The notes beneath the pieces were generated by a model. That model was not told the origin of the DNA, did not search any database, and was given only the letters and a program-made list of their open reading frames with translations. A stretch of 64,000 bases of DNA from Chrysoperla carnea (taxonomy: Eukaryota > Arthropoda > Insecta > Neuroptera > Chrysopidae): positions 46,695,172-46,759,171 of the forward strand of contig NC_058339.1 of the NCBI RefSeq assembly GCF_905475395.1, in the 5' to 3' direction. Of this stretch, positions 39,201 through 54,200 are shown one piece after another; the first letter of the stretch is position 1; every line of letters starts with the position of its first letter. Both the position numbers and the translations under genes were made by a program.

Positions 39201-42200
39201 AAAAATTATTACGGATACTCTACAACAATCTTCTCTTCCTACATAACTACTTCTAATAACTTTTGATAATTAAAACGATATGTTGTTGCAAGATTGGCAT
39301 ATTTTTTGCTATTTCACAACATATTGTAGTTGAAAAGTACGCTTAAATGAACTTCTTTAAACGTAAAGTCTACTCATTCTAGACGTTCTAAACGTATTTG
39401 AAATATTGGAAGTACGTATGTTTCAAACATGAGTTGATGAAAATATTATTCTCAACAATTTTTGACAATCATTATTTTGAGATAATTAGCTACACGGTTT
39501 TGGATTATGAAGAAGGAAACTGAAGTGCAATATTTTATGGTGTCCGCTACCTAGTAGTAAAATTCAGAATTCGATTTAATACAAGTTGTGAACCATATTG
39601 TAAGAAATACCCGGTACACGGTAAGAAATTTATTAGGTTTACTAAAATGCTGATATGGTATAGAGACAGATACATATAGTATTTATATTAGCATGAATAA
39701 TATTACAGTATTGAATAGGGCTATCCACCAGAAGTATTGTGGGTATCGCCAACCAGTAAGGACATGACGCCCATACTGCATTGCTTCGCCCGCCATAACT
39801 ATTACTAATGTTAGGATTCCCTCAATACAGCAATACAGTATACAGCATGGCGTTCACACCGATACGGTATGGCGTTTACACCAAAACTGACATAGTGATA
39901 TCCACAAAAAACTTCTTACCGCGTAGTTTTAAAATGTAAAATGTACCAACTATTTTCGCAATAAAAATATTTTAAAAGGTTTATTAAATTTTTATAACTT
40001 TTTTGGTAAAATCAAAATAACTTAAATAATTAGAGTTGAACTAACTCTAAATACTAATCTTACAACTTACTAGAGTCGAACGAAATTTCACTAAGCATAA
40101 TCCATCGAGACGCAAAATATAGTTGCAGACGAAGAAACTTGCCGAGACGTTGATGTAGTTTGATAGTGACATCCCTCGCATGCTCTAACACATTATCCGG
40201 CATGTAGTTATAATGGACTGGCTCTGTGGAGAAGTGCCGACCGCCAATGCTGAAATACACCTTTGCATGCGAAAACACCTACAAAACATAAAAATAAAAT
40301 AAAAATTATCACCTATGTAACTTTAATAGATGAGGCATTTCATTCTTTTAGATAGAAAAGCCGAAATGACTTCAATTGATGAATATTTGATTGAAAACTA
40401 TTAGTGGGAAAACTAGAAAAGGTTTTGTAAGCTTGTTCTTGTATATGTATAGCGAAATGGAGTCTTTGTATTTATAACAAAAACTTTATAATAGATAAAG
40501 GAAGAACTGGAAATTTTATAATATGTACTATACTTGATTATCAGTTATGTATGTGTCACATTTTTGTATGTGTAATGTGATAAAGAAATCAACACTGACT
40601 ATGCATGGTATTTCAACAATTAACTCAGTCAATTGTTTGTTTTCATTTTTTTCATAAATATTTAAACTATTCAATAATAAAAAAATTACTAAAATTTATT
40701 TAAACGAATAGGCAGCTCTACTTTGCGTATTCCATTCAAAATTATTAATTATTCCAAAATTACAAGTATTGGTTTTTTCGATTTTTTGGAATTTTTTTAA
40801 GGGATACCCCTTTATACAAAAGAGAAAAAATCGAGAAAATTTTTTTGTCTCTGATTTTGATAAAACTCTGTTTATAAGGTAATTTTGACCCATAATTTTC
40901 AAAAATCGTATTTATTTAACGATTAGGAAACAAGTTTCGGAGATATCGAGCCAAAATATGGGATAATGGGTGATATTTCAAAAACTATACTTCCAATCAT
41001 CAAATGAATACGATTTTTGAATTTTTTGGGTCAAAATTACCTTATATGCTAAGTTTTATCCAAATCAAAAACCATAAATTTTTTTCGATTTTTTGGAATT
41101 TTCTTAAGGGGTACCCCTTTACAAAAATCGAAAAAATCGAAAAAAAAATGTTGGCTCCGATTTCGATAAAACTCTGTTTATAAGGTAATTTTGACCCATA
41201 ATTTACAAAAATCGTATTTATATAACGATTAGGAAACTAGTTTCGGAGATATCGAGCCAAAATATGGGATAATGGGTGATATTTCAAAAACTATACTTCC
41301 AATCATCAAATGAATACGATTTTTGAATTTTTTGGGTCAAAATTACCTTATATACTAAGTTTTATCCAAATCAGAAACCATAAATTTTTTTCGATTTTTT
41401 GGAATTTTTTTAAGGGAATACAAAAATCGAAAAAATCGAAAAAAAATAGTTGGCTCCGATTTCGATAAAACTCTGTTTATAAGGTAATTTTGACCCATAA
41501 TTTACAAAAATCGTATTTATATAACGATTAGGAAACTAGTTTCGGAGATATCGAGCCAAAAATTGGGATAATGGGTGATATTTCAAAAACTATGCTTCCA
41601 ATCATCAAATGAATACGATTTTTGAATTTTTTGGGTCAAAATTTCTTTATATACTAAGTTTTATCCAAATCAGAAACCATAAATTTTTTTCTATTTTTTG
41701 GAATTTTTTTAAGGATACTAACAAATTTATATTCTGATTCTTAACTAAATTATTTGGTTCTTATATTAAAATTTAGTTAGAAAGCCGTTTGGGTATTGAT
41801 TCTTATTTAAGGGACCTATTAATTAATTAATCTAGGACCTTAGCATTTAAATGATCTGTCAACGAATTAGAGAACCCTGTTATAGGTCCACTAAGATCAT
41901 TTTTAAAATTGAGCTTATAAATTTTAAATTATAAATAAAAACAGATAGAATTTTTATTTACCTGAACATCTCTACTAAAAAAATTATTCGCATGTAAAAT
42001 AACAGCCGAAAAATTACGCACACGATCAAATTCTAGTACTATTTCTACAGGTCGTCCAATCATTCCCGGCGTATCATTTCTCCAGCCGACCCACTCGTAA
42101 CCTGTAAAAAAAAATACAATGTATTATAATTTAGTGTTTAGAGTGATGGTGTATGAATAAAAAAGTTCAAGTTGTATTTGAACAACTAGGGTTCTGTACT

Positions 42201-45200
42201 AAAAACTCTTGGAAAATTAATACCATTAACTATGCTCATTATTTCTAGGGAACTTATATCATACATTGCACTTAAATTTTAAAGAGATTTATACGATTCC
42301 ATATAAAAAATTTTGAATACCTCTTAATAACCAAAACCAACTGACTTAATTTTAAAAGTAGCTCTCTCAACATCGTCCTTTCTTAGTGTTTTTAGACTAT
42401 TTACGGACCATGTAATTGTAGATACAGGCGTGCTTTCTAGGCTTTTCCACTATTTATGATAATATTTATTTAGATTTCTTAGATGAAAAAATATAAACAA
42501 ATTACAAGAGTAAGTTTTTTCGCTGTATCTTTCAATTTTTTATTTTATTTATTTTAATACAATAATACGGTATCCTAGAGTACCATTAAACTAGTAAAAT
42601 GAAAGGTTTAGAACGTAGCCCGTTCATATGTTTCGTTGTATTAAACATCGTCGATCACAAACCATTAATAATACACATTTATATATCTATAATATAAATA
42701 TCAGTATTATTGGATTATTATTGACAAGTTTATTACGATATTGTAAATTGTAGAATGAAAAAACAAAAATAAAAATACAAATCTTCCATCTAATATAAAT
42801 TATATTAATTTAATAGAAATAAAATGTCGGATTTTTAAACCATAGATTTTTTAAATAAATAATTAACTCTTTAAAAGCAGATGAAAAATGTGATATCCCA
42901 CTATCCTACTAATATTATAAATGTGAAAGTTTGGATGTTTGGATGTTTGTTACTCAATCATACAATGGTTGAACAGATTTAGATGTAATTTGGCAAGCAT
43001 ATAGTTTATTATGTGGATTAGTACATACGGTACCTTTTATTCGAGAAAAATGTTTGGTTCCTAAGGTGGTCTTTGCTCAGGAAAATCTTAATCATCGAAC
43101 GATGGTACGCACTATGGAATAATAACGTTTTTGGATATACGTGGATATTCAGAATTAGAGTTGGAAAACATTGAAGGTTCGATTAAAAAAAAAAAAAATT
43201 TGATGATAGTTTTAAGCCCTCTGGAGGAGTAGTTCAAACTACCAAAATGGTGGGTTCGGATACGTATAAACAAAAGATGTTCTATTAGGTATTCTGTATT
43301 CTTTGTTTTTTAAAGGATTCGAATTACGCCACTGATACTGTGTGAAATATATTAAAATTTTAATATATAATTCTTGTAGTATGTAGAGGAAGTAGATTAT
43401 ATCACGTTATTGATTGATATTTAAATTGTTAGTTATCGAATAAATTTTTAAAAAGTAAAAAAATATATTAAATTAAAAAACATTAAAGGATGTTACTTTT
43501 ATACGCAGATTGTATTAAAAGACAATTTTTGGACTGTTTATCCACGTTTTAATGAAAACACTTTGAAATAAATGATTATAGAATATTTGATAGTGATTTT
43601 CGAAATAACGATGCAAAAAATTTGCTCTGAATTGACATACACATTACTAAATTACGACCAATTATAAATTTTGAAACGTAAAGTGTAAAACTACTTCGTA
43701 AACAATTCACCCAAACTAATTCTTGCCTGTAACAAAGGTACAGCATGCCATTTACGACATGTAAATGACATTTAGAAATACATACTAAAAGGTTTCATGA
43801 ATAAATGATTGTTTATAAAGTAAATTTTACAGTTTACAGTATAACAGTTTATTTCTCCCATTAACATTTGTCTGTAAAGTCAGTCAAAATATAGTCAGAT
43901 GTAAAATCATATTTGTTGATGCTGTTGGATGATAATTTACATAAAGTTAAAAATTTGGTGTGAACTCTACATAACCTCTATATACACTAAATTATAGGAT
44001 GTCTCAAAAGTATAGTACACGCAATTTGATGATTTATGATTATAGCTTCAATTGTTATTAGCATACTATATATTAAGAGGCGAGCGTATGAAATAACGTT
44101 TATTCAATAATGTAATTATCTGGATAGATAGTCTTCATTTTTACCCGATTTTCAAGGAGTGGTTGTTTTTCGCGCGTATCTGGTATGTATGTATGTATTG
44201 TATATCTGTATATTTGTTTGTAAATTTCTTTTTAACCTTGTATCTTCCAAACAGTACGATGAACGTTAGCGCATTATTATATTACTGTTAAAATTCTGTG
44301 TTAAAAAGTGTCCTTAGATAGGTGTTTGAAAAAAATGGCAAAATGGCGGATTTTTGGTATAAAATAGTAATACCTAAGCAAAAAAAAAAAAAAAAAAAAA
44401 AAAAAATTAACGAAACCTATCGAATAGGGTATCAAAATAAAGGACATTAAAAGGGGATTACAAAAATATATATATAAAAGATGATAGAACAAATGTTTCT
44501 AATAAAAATGTTCCCTATAAGAACATAAACAACTTTTGTTTGAAACATTTTTCGTAATCACTGAACTTTGGTGTCCATTTTCTCCAAAACTATGAAAGAT
44601 AGGGAGTTGAATATTTCTTACTTCTCACTTGGGGTATGTTGGGACTCATTTGTACAATGCCTCTTGTTGTTGCCATCATCTCATAACATTTATTTCTACA
44701 TAAAGAACGATTTTAATATGTGGAAAAAATCAAATATGGGAAAAAAACCGTATTTCGAATATTTTCTTAAATATTTATTTGTAAGAAAATTGTTTTAAAT
44801 AGTAAATAAATGTTCTAATTAACTATTAACTCTTCTGCAAATTGCATTAAATAGTTCTACAGATTTACTTACTTATCATACTGTGCAAAAATGTTTTTAT
44901 TTTTTACCGTTACTGTACCTATTAACTATCATATACTTATCTATCTCCATTTAAATATCGCAACCAAGAACTTGTATTTGGAATTTTTTTTAAATCAATC
45001 CTATAATTTTACAATCCGCAGTAGCATTGTTGTTACAGCAAACGCGATATTTTTTTTTCGTTTTAAAATAATCGGTTTGAATTTCAAAATAAATTTGTAT
45101 ACAAACTCTTAATCGTTATTTAAACAATTGTTAAATCGTACTTTTGACTAAGGGATAAAGAAAAATAGTATATAACCCACGGCCGGTATGTTCGAAGTCG

Positions 45201-48200
45201 AGTAAATCCAATTGTCTGGCCTAGGGTCGTTTAATTCTATTAAGAGAAAATTTCCTTAAAAAAATGTTAGTCATATATTAAAAATGATCACTTGGTATTT
45301 ACGTAGTACCTATATTTTATCGGATTGCTGCTGATTATCAAAAACACGGCTCTTGTAGCATTTGCTACTCTTACCACATGGCTTATTCAGTACTGCTTTT
45401 TAGTCTGTGTATGGTAGTAAAAAGCTCATACATAATAGATAACATTGATAGATAATAGCTAATTAACAATTGGTAGATAATTTTCAATGATTCACAAATA
45501 ATTAACCATACAAGTTTGTTAGTCAGTCAGTCAGTTATACCAATATTACTATTAAATTCGTGCTACTCTATGTCAAATGGATATTGATTGAAATATATAA
45601 TATACCTACGAGTGGAAAACTATACGTTTCAATCAATTGTATCATTTATTGGGAAATTTGGTAATTTATACACATGGTTGTCAACCCTTAACTCGCACTT
45701 GAAACATATCAAAAAACACTTTCCATTTAATTACCCTTTTCATTAAAATATTTTCCAAACAGAACCGATTTTGAAGATCATCGCTACTTTTTTAGTTTTT
45801 CCGGTTACGAAACAATAAACTCACACATAGCTGAGAACACTCTTTATTAAATTAGCTTTCAAACGAAACAAAAAAAACAAAATTGGTCAAAAAAATCAAT
45901 CACATCGTTGCATGCCACGTAGGGCAAGTCGGAGGCCAAATGAGTTAACGTAATTTAAATTTAACAGAGTCAGAAACAAAATTGAAATGGATTTATTGAA
46001 ATTTGACATATTAACAGAGAAATTTAAATCACAAAAAAATATTTATGCTTGTAAAAATTGAATTTTAAGAAAAAATTTGCAACTCTATATTTCTACTATT
46101 AATTATAACCCGTAGATTTAAAATTTTGTGTTTTCTTATAAAAATACCAAAATATTTAAGATTAAAAAAGTCGAAAGTAGGATTTGATGTCAGATTTACC
46201 GATTTTTTATGTTGCTTTGAAAGTTTTTGAAAGTGTCTTTTATTATATATTAATCAACCGAATAACGGATGGGTTTCTGATTAGTATTATTAGTCGAGTT
46301 ATTGTAACATTGGAAACGTCTGATTCTCCTATACTTTATATTCGATTCTATGAAAATGAAACGTACTTATCCTTATACCTATGTCAATCCTCATGTCAAG
46401 TATAATTCAAGTAACTTATAGTTTTGCGATATATTTTGACGAGAGTTATTCAAGAGGTCCTAATAATTTAATTTATGTATTCAATCGTTTTAAAGTTTTG
46501 TCTTCAAGTGAAAATGATTGACAATAAAAATTTGAATATATTATTTATGTGTGTTATTTAGTTGTAAATCATGAATACTTCCAATTATTGGCAATTATTA
46601 AATATAGGCAAATCAAATAATTATAACCCTTAAGACACACAACTCTTTGAAAAAGTTTGTTGGGTTAATCAACAATTCGAGAGAAAATGTTTTTTTTTTT
46701 TAAGTTATATTTTTATAGCAAAAATTAAAATCGTAAAAATAATTTTAATTGCCATGAAATGAGCTTTAGCGGTGATGTCAAGGCAACATTATCACACGTT
46801 AATCATTGTACCAACCATTCTGCAGCTTGGAAGAAATGTTCTAAATTCATCCAAGACCGTCTTGTTCCCGAAGGACTTCTAACTTCGGGTACAAGGTAAA
46901 GAGGTTAATTGGTCGAATACTTTAGATTATTCTCGGCAGTAATTGCTTGATTAATATAACTTGTTACTTGTTGCCTGGAATGGTAATAGAATCTCATTGG
47001 GTACATTTGTCACTGGTTCGCTTGAAGCTTTACTAGTATAGAGTATTAAATCCTTCGGTAATCTAAAATTTGAACTAATATGAATCCTCGAGGGATAGCT
47101 AGTCATGTAATAATAAAACAACAATTTTCAAACATTCTTTTATTGCATTACAGAAAATGTTTGAATTAAAGTTTTGATGTATTTAAAAGACTTTAAGAAA
47201 AGCTTACAGTTAAAATTATTTGCATGCTATTTTTCTATAAAATAAATTTAGTTTTAAATTTTTAGTTGTATGTGGCAGATGGTGCTTGGATTACACTCTC
47301 ATAACTAGTAACAAACATCTACGTCTACTCGTCTAGTTTATTTTCATATACATGTATAAGAAGAGGACGTACGTACCAGTAAACCATCTATCTTGAAGGA
47401 TCTTCGGTTAACCAAAGGCAACATAGCTAGTAGTAAACTCCCTAAGGACTTGAATATAATAGTGGGTTTCTTATATGCATAAACAATATCTATTGTACCT
47501 TCTAACCAATTCTACATTATTATTGTATATCTTAAATGTTTCGCCTCTTCAATAGTTAATAATACTGACTACACTGTATAGATTAAATTATGTATACTCA
47601 TTTATGAAAATTAATTATCATGTTTCCGAGAACATTGAAATTAGACTTAAGATTGAAACGCTTTATCAAATAATACAGTGAAGGCATTAATAGGAATATC
47701 GTAAAAAAAAAAAAAAATGAAAAGTTTGCGTTAAACCGAAAACTGAGGAAATTTGGTAGATACGAAATGGTAGATACTAGTTTCTCTCAGAATAGTACAC
47801 TAAAGTTTTCACCTCGGATTCCATTAACTGCTAGTTTCATGAATTTCATACTTGAAAACTACTACGCCGAGGCCAAGACCAAGATTGGAAGGTCTTGATC
47901 TAGTTTCAGGACATTTAGTAGTGGTCTTGGTCTTGATTTTGCTATATAAGTAAGAGTTTTAATTTTTACTTAATCATCTGTTATTCAAAAACTTTAGAAA
48001 CCAGGAAATAGAACTGAAAAAAATACCAAATTTTTGTATGTAACGCATATGTTGTAATGGGTTATCTGTTCGTCTCTGTAAAATCTGAAGAATGAAGCAG
48101 TAGGATGGTAAAATAAAAATAGAGCAAGTTGTGGAGGAATATGCAAAATTTCGTCCTATTTCGAAATGTAATCCAATCAAATTGCCTAAAAAGTCATCAG

Positions 48201-51200
48201 ACTGGCCTTCGCGTACAATGAAATTTAAATTTATCTAGATCCCAAAGCTAATCAAGAAAACAATGTTTTCAAAGCGTTTATCCGAAAATGATAAAAACAG
48301 ATAGTTTCATAGCAGGTTGGGGCAATGAGAAACATTTTCCTGGCTTTTTTTCCTTATTTGAGAGTTTTTAGAAAACTTTTTTTTCTATTTTATGTCTGCG
48401 AAATTTTTTATTAGGAAATAATTAAGAATATAAGTTAATAAAAGCGATAAAATTAGCTGTACAGAAAAAAAATAGACATTAATCGCGGCATTCCATTGTT
48501 TGTAGGTTTTTCCACTATACTATTTTCAAAGAAACGTAATCCAGAAACATAACTATTTAATTATTTTTTGTTACACATAAATGCACATACTGTTTTTAAT
48601 GATGAAAATAAAGAAAAGAGTTGTGTATTATTCTAATCTAGTCGTTTTGAATGTTTGTATATGAATGTGATTTGTCAGAAACTATACTAAATTTTTATTT
48701 TATTTTATTCTTTGACTGATCTGTGTACTCCAACGAAGCACTGTTCTATATACATTTTTTAATGGCGTGAAATCATTATTTCATTGGCGTGAAATTTTCT
48801 AATTTTTTAAAGACTCTTCTAAAGTTTTCGTTTTTTCAGGTGTGAATGGTTAAAGTTACATTTGAATTTCAAGCACTGAGATTATACACTTTACTCTATC
48901 GATTTGAAATTTGGATATGTTATAGGAAGGTACTCATATTCTACCTGCCCTGGTTACTTTTATTTTTCGAAAATCCTGTTAATTTTCGCAATTTTCATTG
49001 TTCACATCCAGATACAGAGGAATACAAAAAAAGTACCTAGGTAAGTGTGAACCATGAAAATTGTGAAAATTAACAGGGTTTTCGAAAAATAAAAGGGCAG
49101 GTAAAATATAAATACCTATAACCCTTCCGAATTTCAAATCGATAGCGTAAAGAGTATAAGCGCAGTGTTTGAAATTTAATTTTAACTTGAATTATTCTTA
49201 TCTGGAAAACCGCTTTTCTTTATAAATATTTTTTTTCTAACAATTAATATTTAAGAGGAGTCTTAAAAAAATTATATGGTTTCACGCCAATCAAATAATG
49301 ATTCCACGCTATTGAAAAATGTGTATAGAACCGTCTTAAGTATATAATCAACTGGGTTCAAAAAGGAAGATCTGCTTTGCTCGTATGCTTTGTATGTGCA
49401 AGCATGCGAGAGAGTTTTTTCAGAACCCAATTCAATAGGTTCGTGTTTATTCTACAAATAGATTGTAATTTATTTTGCGATATACCTGTTTGATTCAATC
49501 GTCAATTTCGTTGTGTTTTCAAGAAAGGAAATTTTCTTACGTTTCGACGTTTGTTTTTTAGTGTACTTTTTCTTACTGTTTCTAGTCTACATTTTCCAAA
49601 ATAGTTTAACTATAATTTTTTAGTTATTATAAGAAAAAAATATAAATTTCAACATCGCTAGATATTTTTTCTCTAGTAAAATTTTTTTGAACTTTTTTTA
49701 TTTCATCAATTATTAATCTTCAAATTAAAAGAGAAAATAACAATATTACATATTTAAAAAATAAATTTAAATAAATAGACATATTATTTAAATTTATTTT
49801 CGTATTTACTATACACATACAGGTAGAAATAAATGAAAAGCTCAACTTTATAGACTGACTGCGTAGAAACGATCAAAAATAGTGTGCGGTTACAATTTGC
49901 ATATATATGAGAGTAAATCCAGAACATTTGGATAATATTATCATCACAACAAGTGAATGAAAACTTAGACTAGGGAATATATGAGGGCTTGAATATACTA
50001 ATCAGAAATCGGCGAAATATGACTGATTTCGTTTGAGGTGTGTTGTGTGTCAAAGAAAGTGGTTAAATAAATTTTTTTGGCTCTGGCAAATTATTTTACG
50101 GATTTTTTTTTTTTTTGGAGCATATGAAGTTGTTTTCCCCCGACCATACTCTCGGGAAGTATCTTTGCCGAGTATAATTCGCCAAAGTAATCCAAAATGA
50201 AGCACTCACCACCGCTCACCACTCACCAACGCCTCCACAATATATGTATATGTGTGTGTATGTATGTATATGCATATATATCTATACTTTTATGTGTTTG
50301 TATCCTTTCTAGCGGTTGTATGTCCGATTTGAATAAAATTTGGTATCTAAAAAGGTTTTGCTATTTGAAAGAGCAAGTTCGTTAATGAGAAAAATCGACA
50401 AATAAACAAGGATTGGGGAGGGGGTAAGTATCTTTGCGTAAATTATCAAATTTTAAATTTTTTTAAATAAAAATGTTTTGTACTTTTTGATCAGTTTTAA
50501 GCAAAAAAGTACTCTTGTGATTTTTTCTTTAGACGCTTTGTTTTCGATACTTTATGCGTCTGTAGCATCTCTGCCGTTTGAGGGAATTCGCTTAGCAAAC
50601 ACAGCTCCTGCGCTACGAATTTATTTGAACTGATTTTTGTTAACTAGAAGTTTTGTGCTCTACATCTTACAGGGTTAGCACCAACTTTAATTAAATTTTT
50701 TTCGAAAATATGTTTTCTCTGAGGGATTAACATTACCTACTTTCTCAACGATAGCAATCAACTAAATTTTAACCTTTTTTAAAATCTGTTATTCTATGAA
50801 AAAAAAGATGTCTTTTTTTTATAAATTAATTAAAAAATCAGACATGCATTTTTATAACATTTGTGTAAAAGTGTCTCAAACAAAACTAAAATATAATTTT
50901 GTTGAATACGAATTGCATACTCAAGCCGTCGTATCTCCTAGTCTAGATACGGGTAGTTGTGAGAAAACACTTTCAAAAACGTGCTGTCCTCATAACAATA
51001 TTTAACATCTATATATAGTAAAACTTTGTTATAAACCGACATACAACATTCATATACCTTTATTTTACCTTACAACTATATCCCTGCCCAAGAAAAACAA
51101 AAAGAATGTTTTTAGGAAAATTTGTTAGAATTCAGTACCGAAAATTCAATAAAATTTCGACGAATAAAAACTTTCAAGAACACTTATTTTAGTTAACGTA

Positions 51201-54200
51201 AGCATTCTATAAACAAAATCATTAAAATTAACTTTGCAAAATTAAAATTTTAATGTATGATATTAAATGAATTAAATTAAATTTTTTCACATGTCTTACC
51301 TAACAAAGCTTTGAAAACAAAATTTCTTACACACATATTGAATTTGAAATTCGAAATTGATATAATTATTATTAAAAGAAATACTGAAAGTACAGAATCA
51401 TTTTTTCGTAAATACATTTTATGCTTTTGACCGATTTTTATTGTATATGTTATCTCATTCTAAGCAATATGATTAAATAAATTTAGATAAAGACAAACAA
51501 AACACTGATACTAGTTAGGCACCATAAATGAAAACCACTATGATGTAACTTTTATAAACAGGAAAATGCATTTTGTTTGGTCCCAAATGCATTATTTTAT
51601 TTCTGATTCCCTCGCCATGTAATGTAAACATATATTATGTATGAATATTTTTTTGCTTTGCGGGTTATGTGAAAAATTTTCTATGTGACATAGTTTGGCT
51701 GAGTGACCTGATGAAAATGTTTTCATTTTGAACTTATTTAAATGTTTGCGCAAATAAATGTAGTATAATGACCAAATTAGGAACTTTTTTAAAAATTTTA
51801 AAAAAATGTACAATATTCTGTAATTTTAAGGAGAAACAAGGTTTTTTTGTTCAAGGATACGCAAACGTAATTATTAAAAAAGGGAATTAACGAAGCGATT
51901 CTAAGATTTGAATTCAGCAAGTCAGTATCAATCATGCAACGCAGGCAAAAATATATTAATTCTGTAGGATGTTTTTCGTCGAAAATTTTTACAATTTAGA
52001 ATTGTTGAATAGGTATTCGGTTGAAGTTATAAGCAAATGATATTAGGAGCAGCATAATAATGAAGACTATTAAAAAATGGTTAAGTAATTATTTAATTGA
52101 TAACAGATAACAAGTACCGATTCCAATTTTTGGTTATGCTTCCCAGAAAATCCATAATGTAACATCATTTTTAATTAAAAATAGAGAATCCACGTATCTA
52201 GTTCATATTTTATACCGCAAAGATAAAAGAATTCGATAAAAATTCAATTTTTATTACAATCTGGTGTATACATTGCCACACATATATGGGCTACAATAGT
52301 AAAAAATAACAAGTTTAGTAAATAGTTGTACAATCTAAAACAATATATTCCCACAAAAGCTGTTGTCCAAAAATCAAACAAAATAAAATGGTAACGTATG
52401 CGATTATGTTATTTGATTGAAATTTATGGATGTTTGATATTTCTCCATATGCAATAGAAACTTTTTTTTTTGTAAATAGAATGTTATTTTTTTCAAAGCG
52501 AATGCTATAAATTTTCATATTATATTATTTTAAATCTATAAGATCTTATATAATAGGTAACGTTTACAGGATGTAACAAATCAAAAATTATAATTATTTG
52601 CAGAAACAACAATTTTAGATGACATGTAGGTAAGGAAATGGATCTTAAGTATTAAACGCTAAAAATATTAAGATATATATTTTGTGACTGATTAAAAACC
52701 TGATTTGAGTGCAAGGGACAGTTAAGTTTCATCTATTCCGGGTGTAAGTATATTGAGTTTTATATAACTGTTTGTTGACACACGAATATCACGTCAGAAT
52801 TAGTCTCCGAGGTACCTGGTGCCCAGGCTAAGCGGCATCTCCATTGTCTCTTAGAGTTTTCGAGAAATTCGTTATATAATCATATTCGTGCTCAGCAACC
52901 CCAAAAGCCTCCGAGTAACGAGTTTTGAATGATTATATAACGAATTTCTCGAAAACTCTAGAAGACAACGGAGATACCACTTAGCCTGGACACCATGTTC
53001 CTCGGAGAGCAATTCTAATGCTATATTCGGATTCAGCGACCTCAAAAACCCCCGAGTAATAAATTTGGAATCATTATCATCACTATTAAACTAATTATGA
53101 ATTTAGTATATTTACGGTTAATTTAAAATGCAATTATGCATTCATTCAAATCCAACTTAATATTCAAATTTTTCGAACTTTGACCGTTTATAGTGTTTTG
53201 TTTCTGCGACTATAGTTAGTTCATGCAGTAATATCTTTCGTATAAAAAATGAATATCAATCGTTATAAGTGTACACCTGTTGTCTTGTACCACATATTGA
53301 AAACAGAAATTTGATCAAATCTATGTATGATATTTGTTGGGGATAGAAATATTATTTAAAATTGGGTTTGCTACCTATAGTTGTTATTGTAAACAGCAGA
53401 AGTCGGACGTAAAGTATAAAATATTTAATTTTTTTATGTTCAATATGATTTTCTGTCATAAAAGCCAGATATAATACCACAAGTTTAGATAATTCAAAAA
53501 ATTTATTGTGGTTAAAGTATTTTGTCCACAGGGGAAAGTAGTCTAAAAAGGTACACTACTTTCGTCGACACATTGCAATTTTTAAGATTTTCTGTTATTA
53601 TCGTGCTTTTATAAATATGGATACTTAGACAGTATCGTGAAAATAGTCCCAGTAAAAAACTTTGACAAAGTCTTAAAGAAAATAGTGTTTTGCAACCAGT
53701 AGTACCATTTATAAAGAAATTTTTAACTCGCGGTGGTAAATAATAAGAAAAATGGAATGAATCATTATGGCCATGAAGCATTCTGAATTTAAAAAAAAAT
53801 ACCGAATAAGTAATACTATTCCATAACGTTTTTGGTTTTGGTGTGGAGTAAGTAATAAGTTAATGCAAATTAAGGGTGTTTTATTTGGGTAGTGAAAGGT
53901 TGAGCCATCAGAATTTCGTACAAAACGAAATTAAGATCCAATTTTTATAAAATGAATTTGAAAATATCAAGTATTGTCTTCTTTTATAGCTTTGTTTAAA
54001 CGTTATGCTTTTATATAACGGTAGGTGTACTTCAAACAAGTCAAGCTATTTGTTAAAATTGTAAAAGCCACGCAAGGTAGTAAAACTGGGGCAATATTTG
54101 GAGAAAATTTCGTTGAAATGTTAGAAATACGACGTGTTATTTCATTTTCTTGTACTGTAATTCATAACATACAAACATTTCAATAAAAGCAGAAAACTCG

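Noticed and set aside
43990-44050. AGGATGTCTCAAAAGT as a DNA transposon end
   Set aside because: The string recalls Tc1-like ends, but no matching inverted partner was found nearby.
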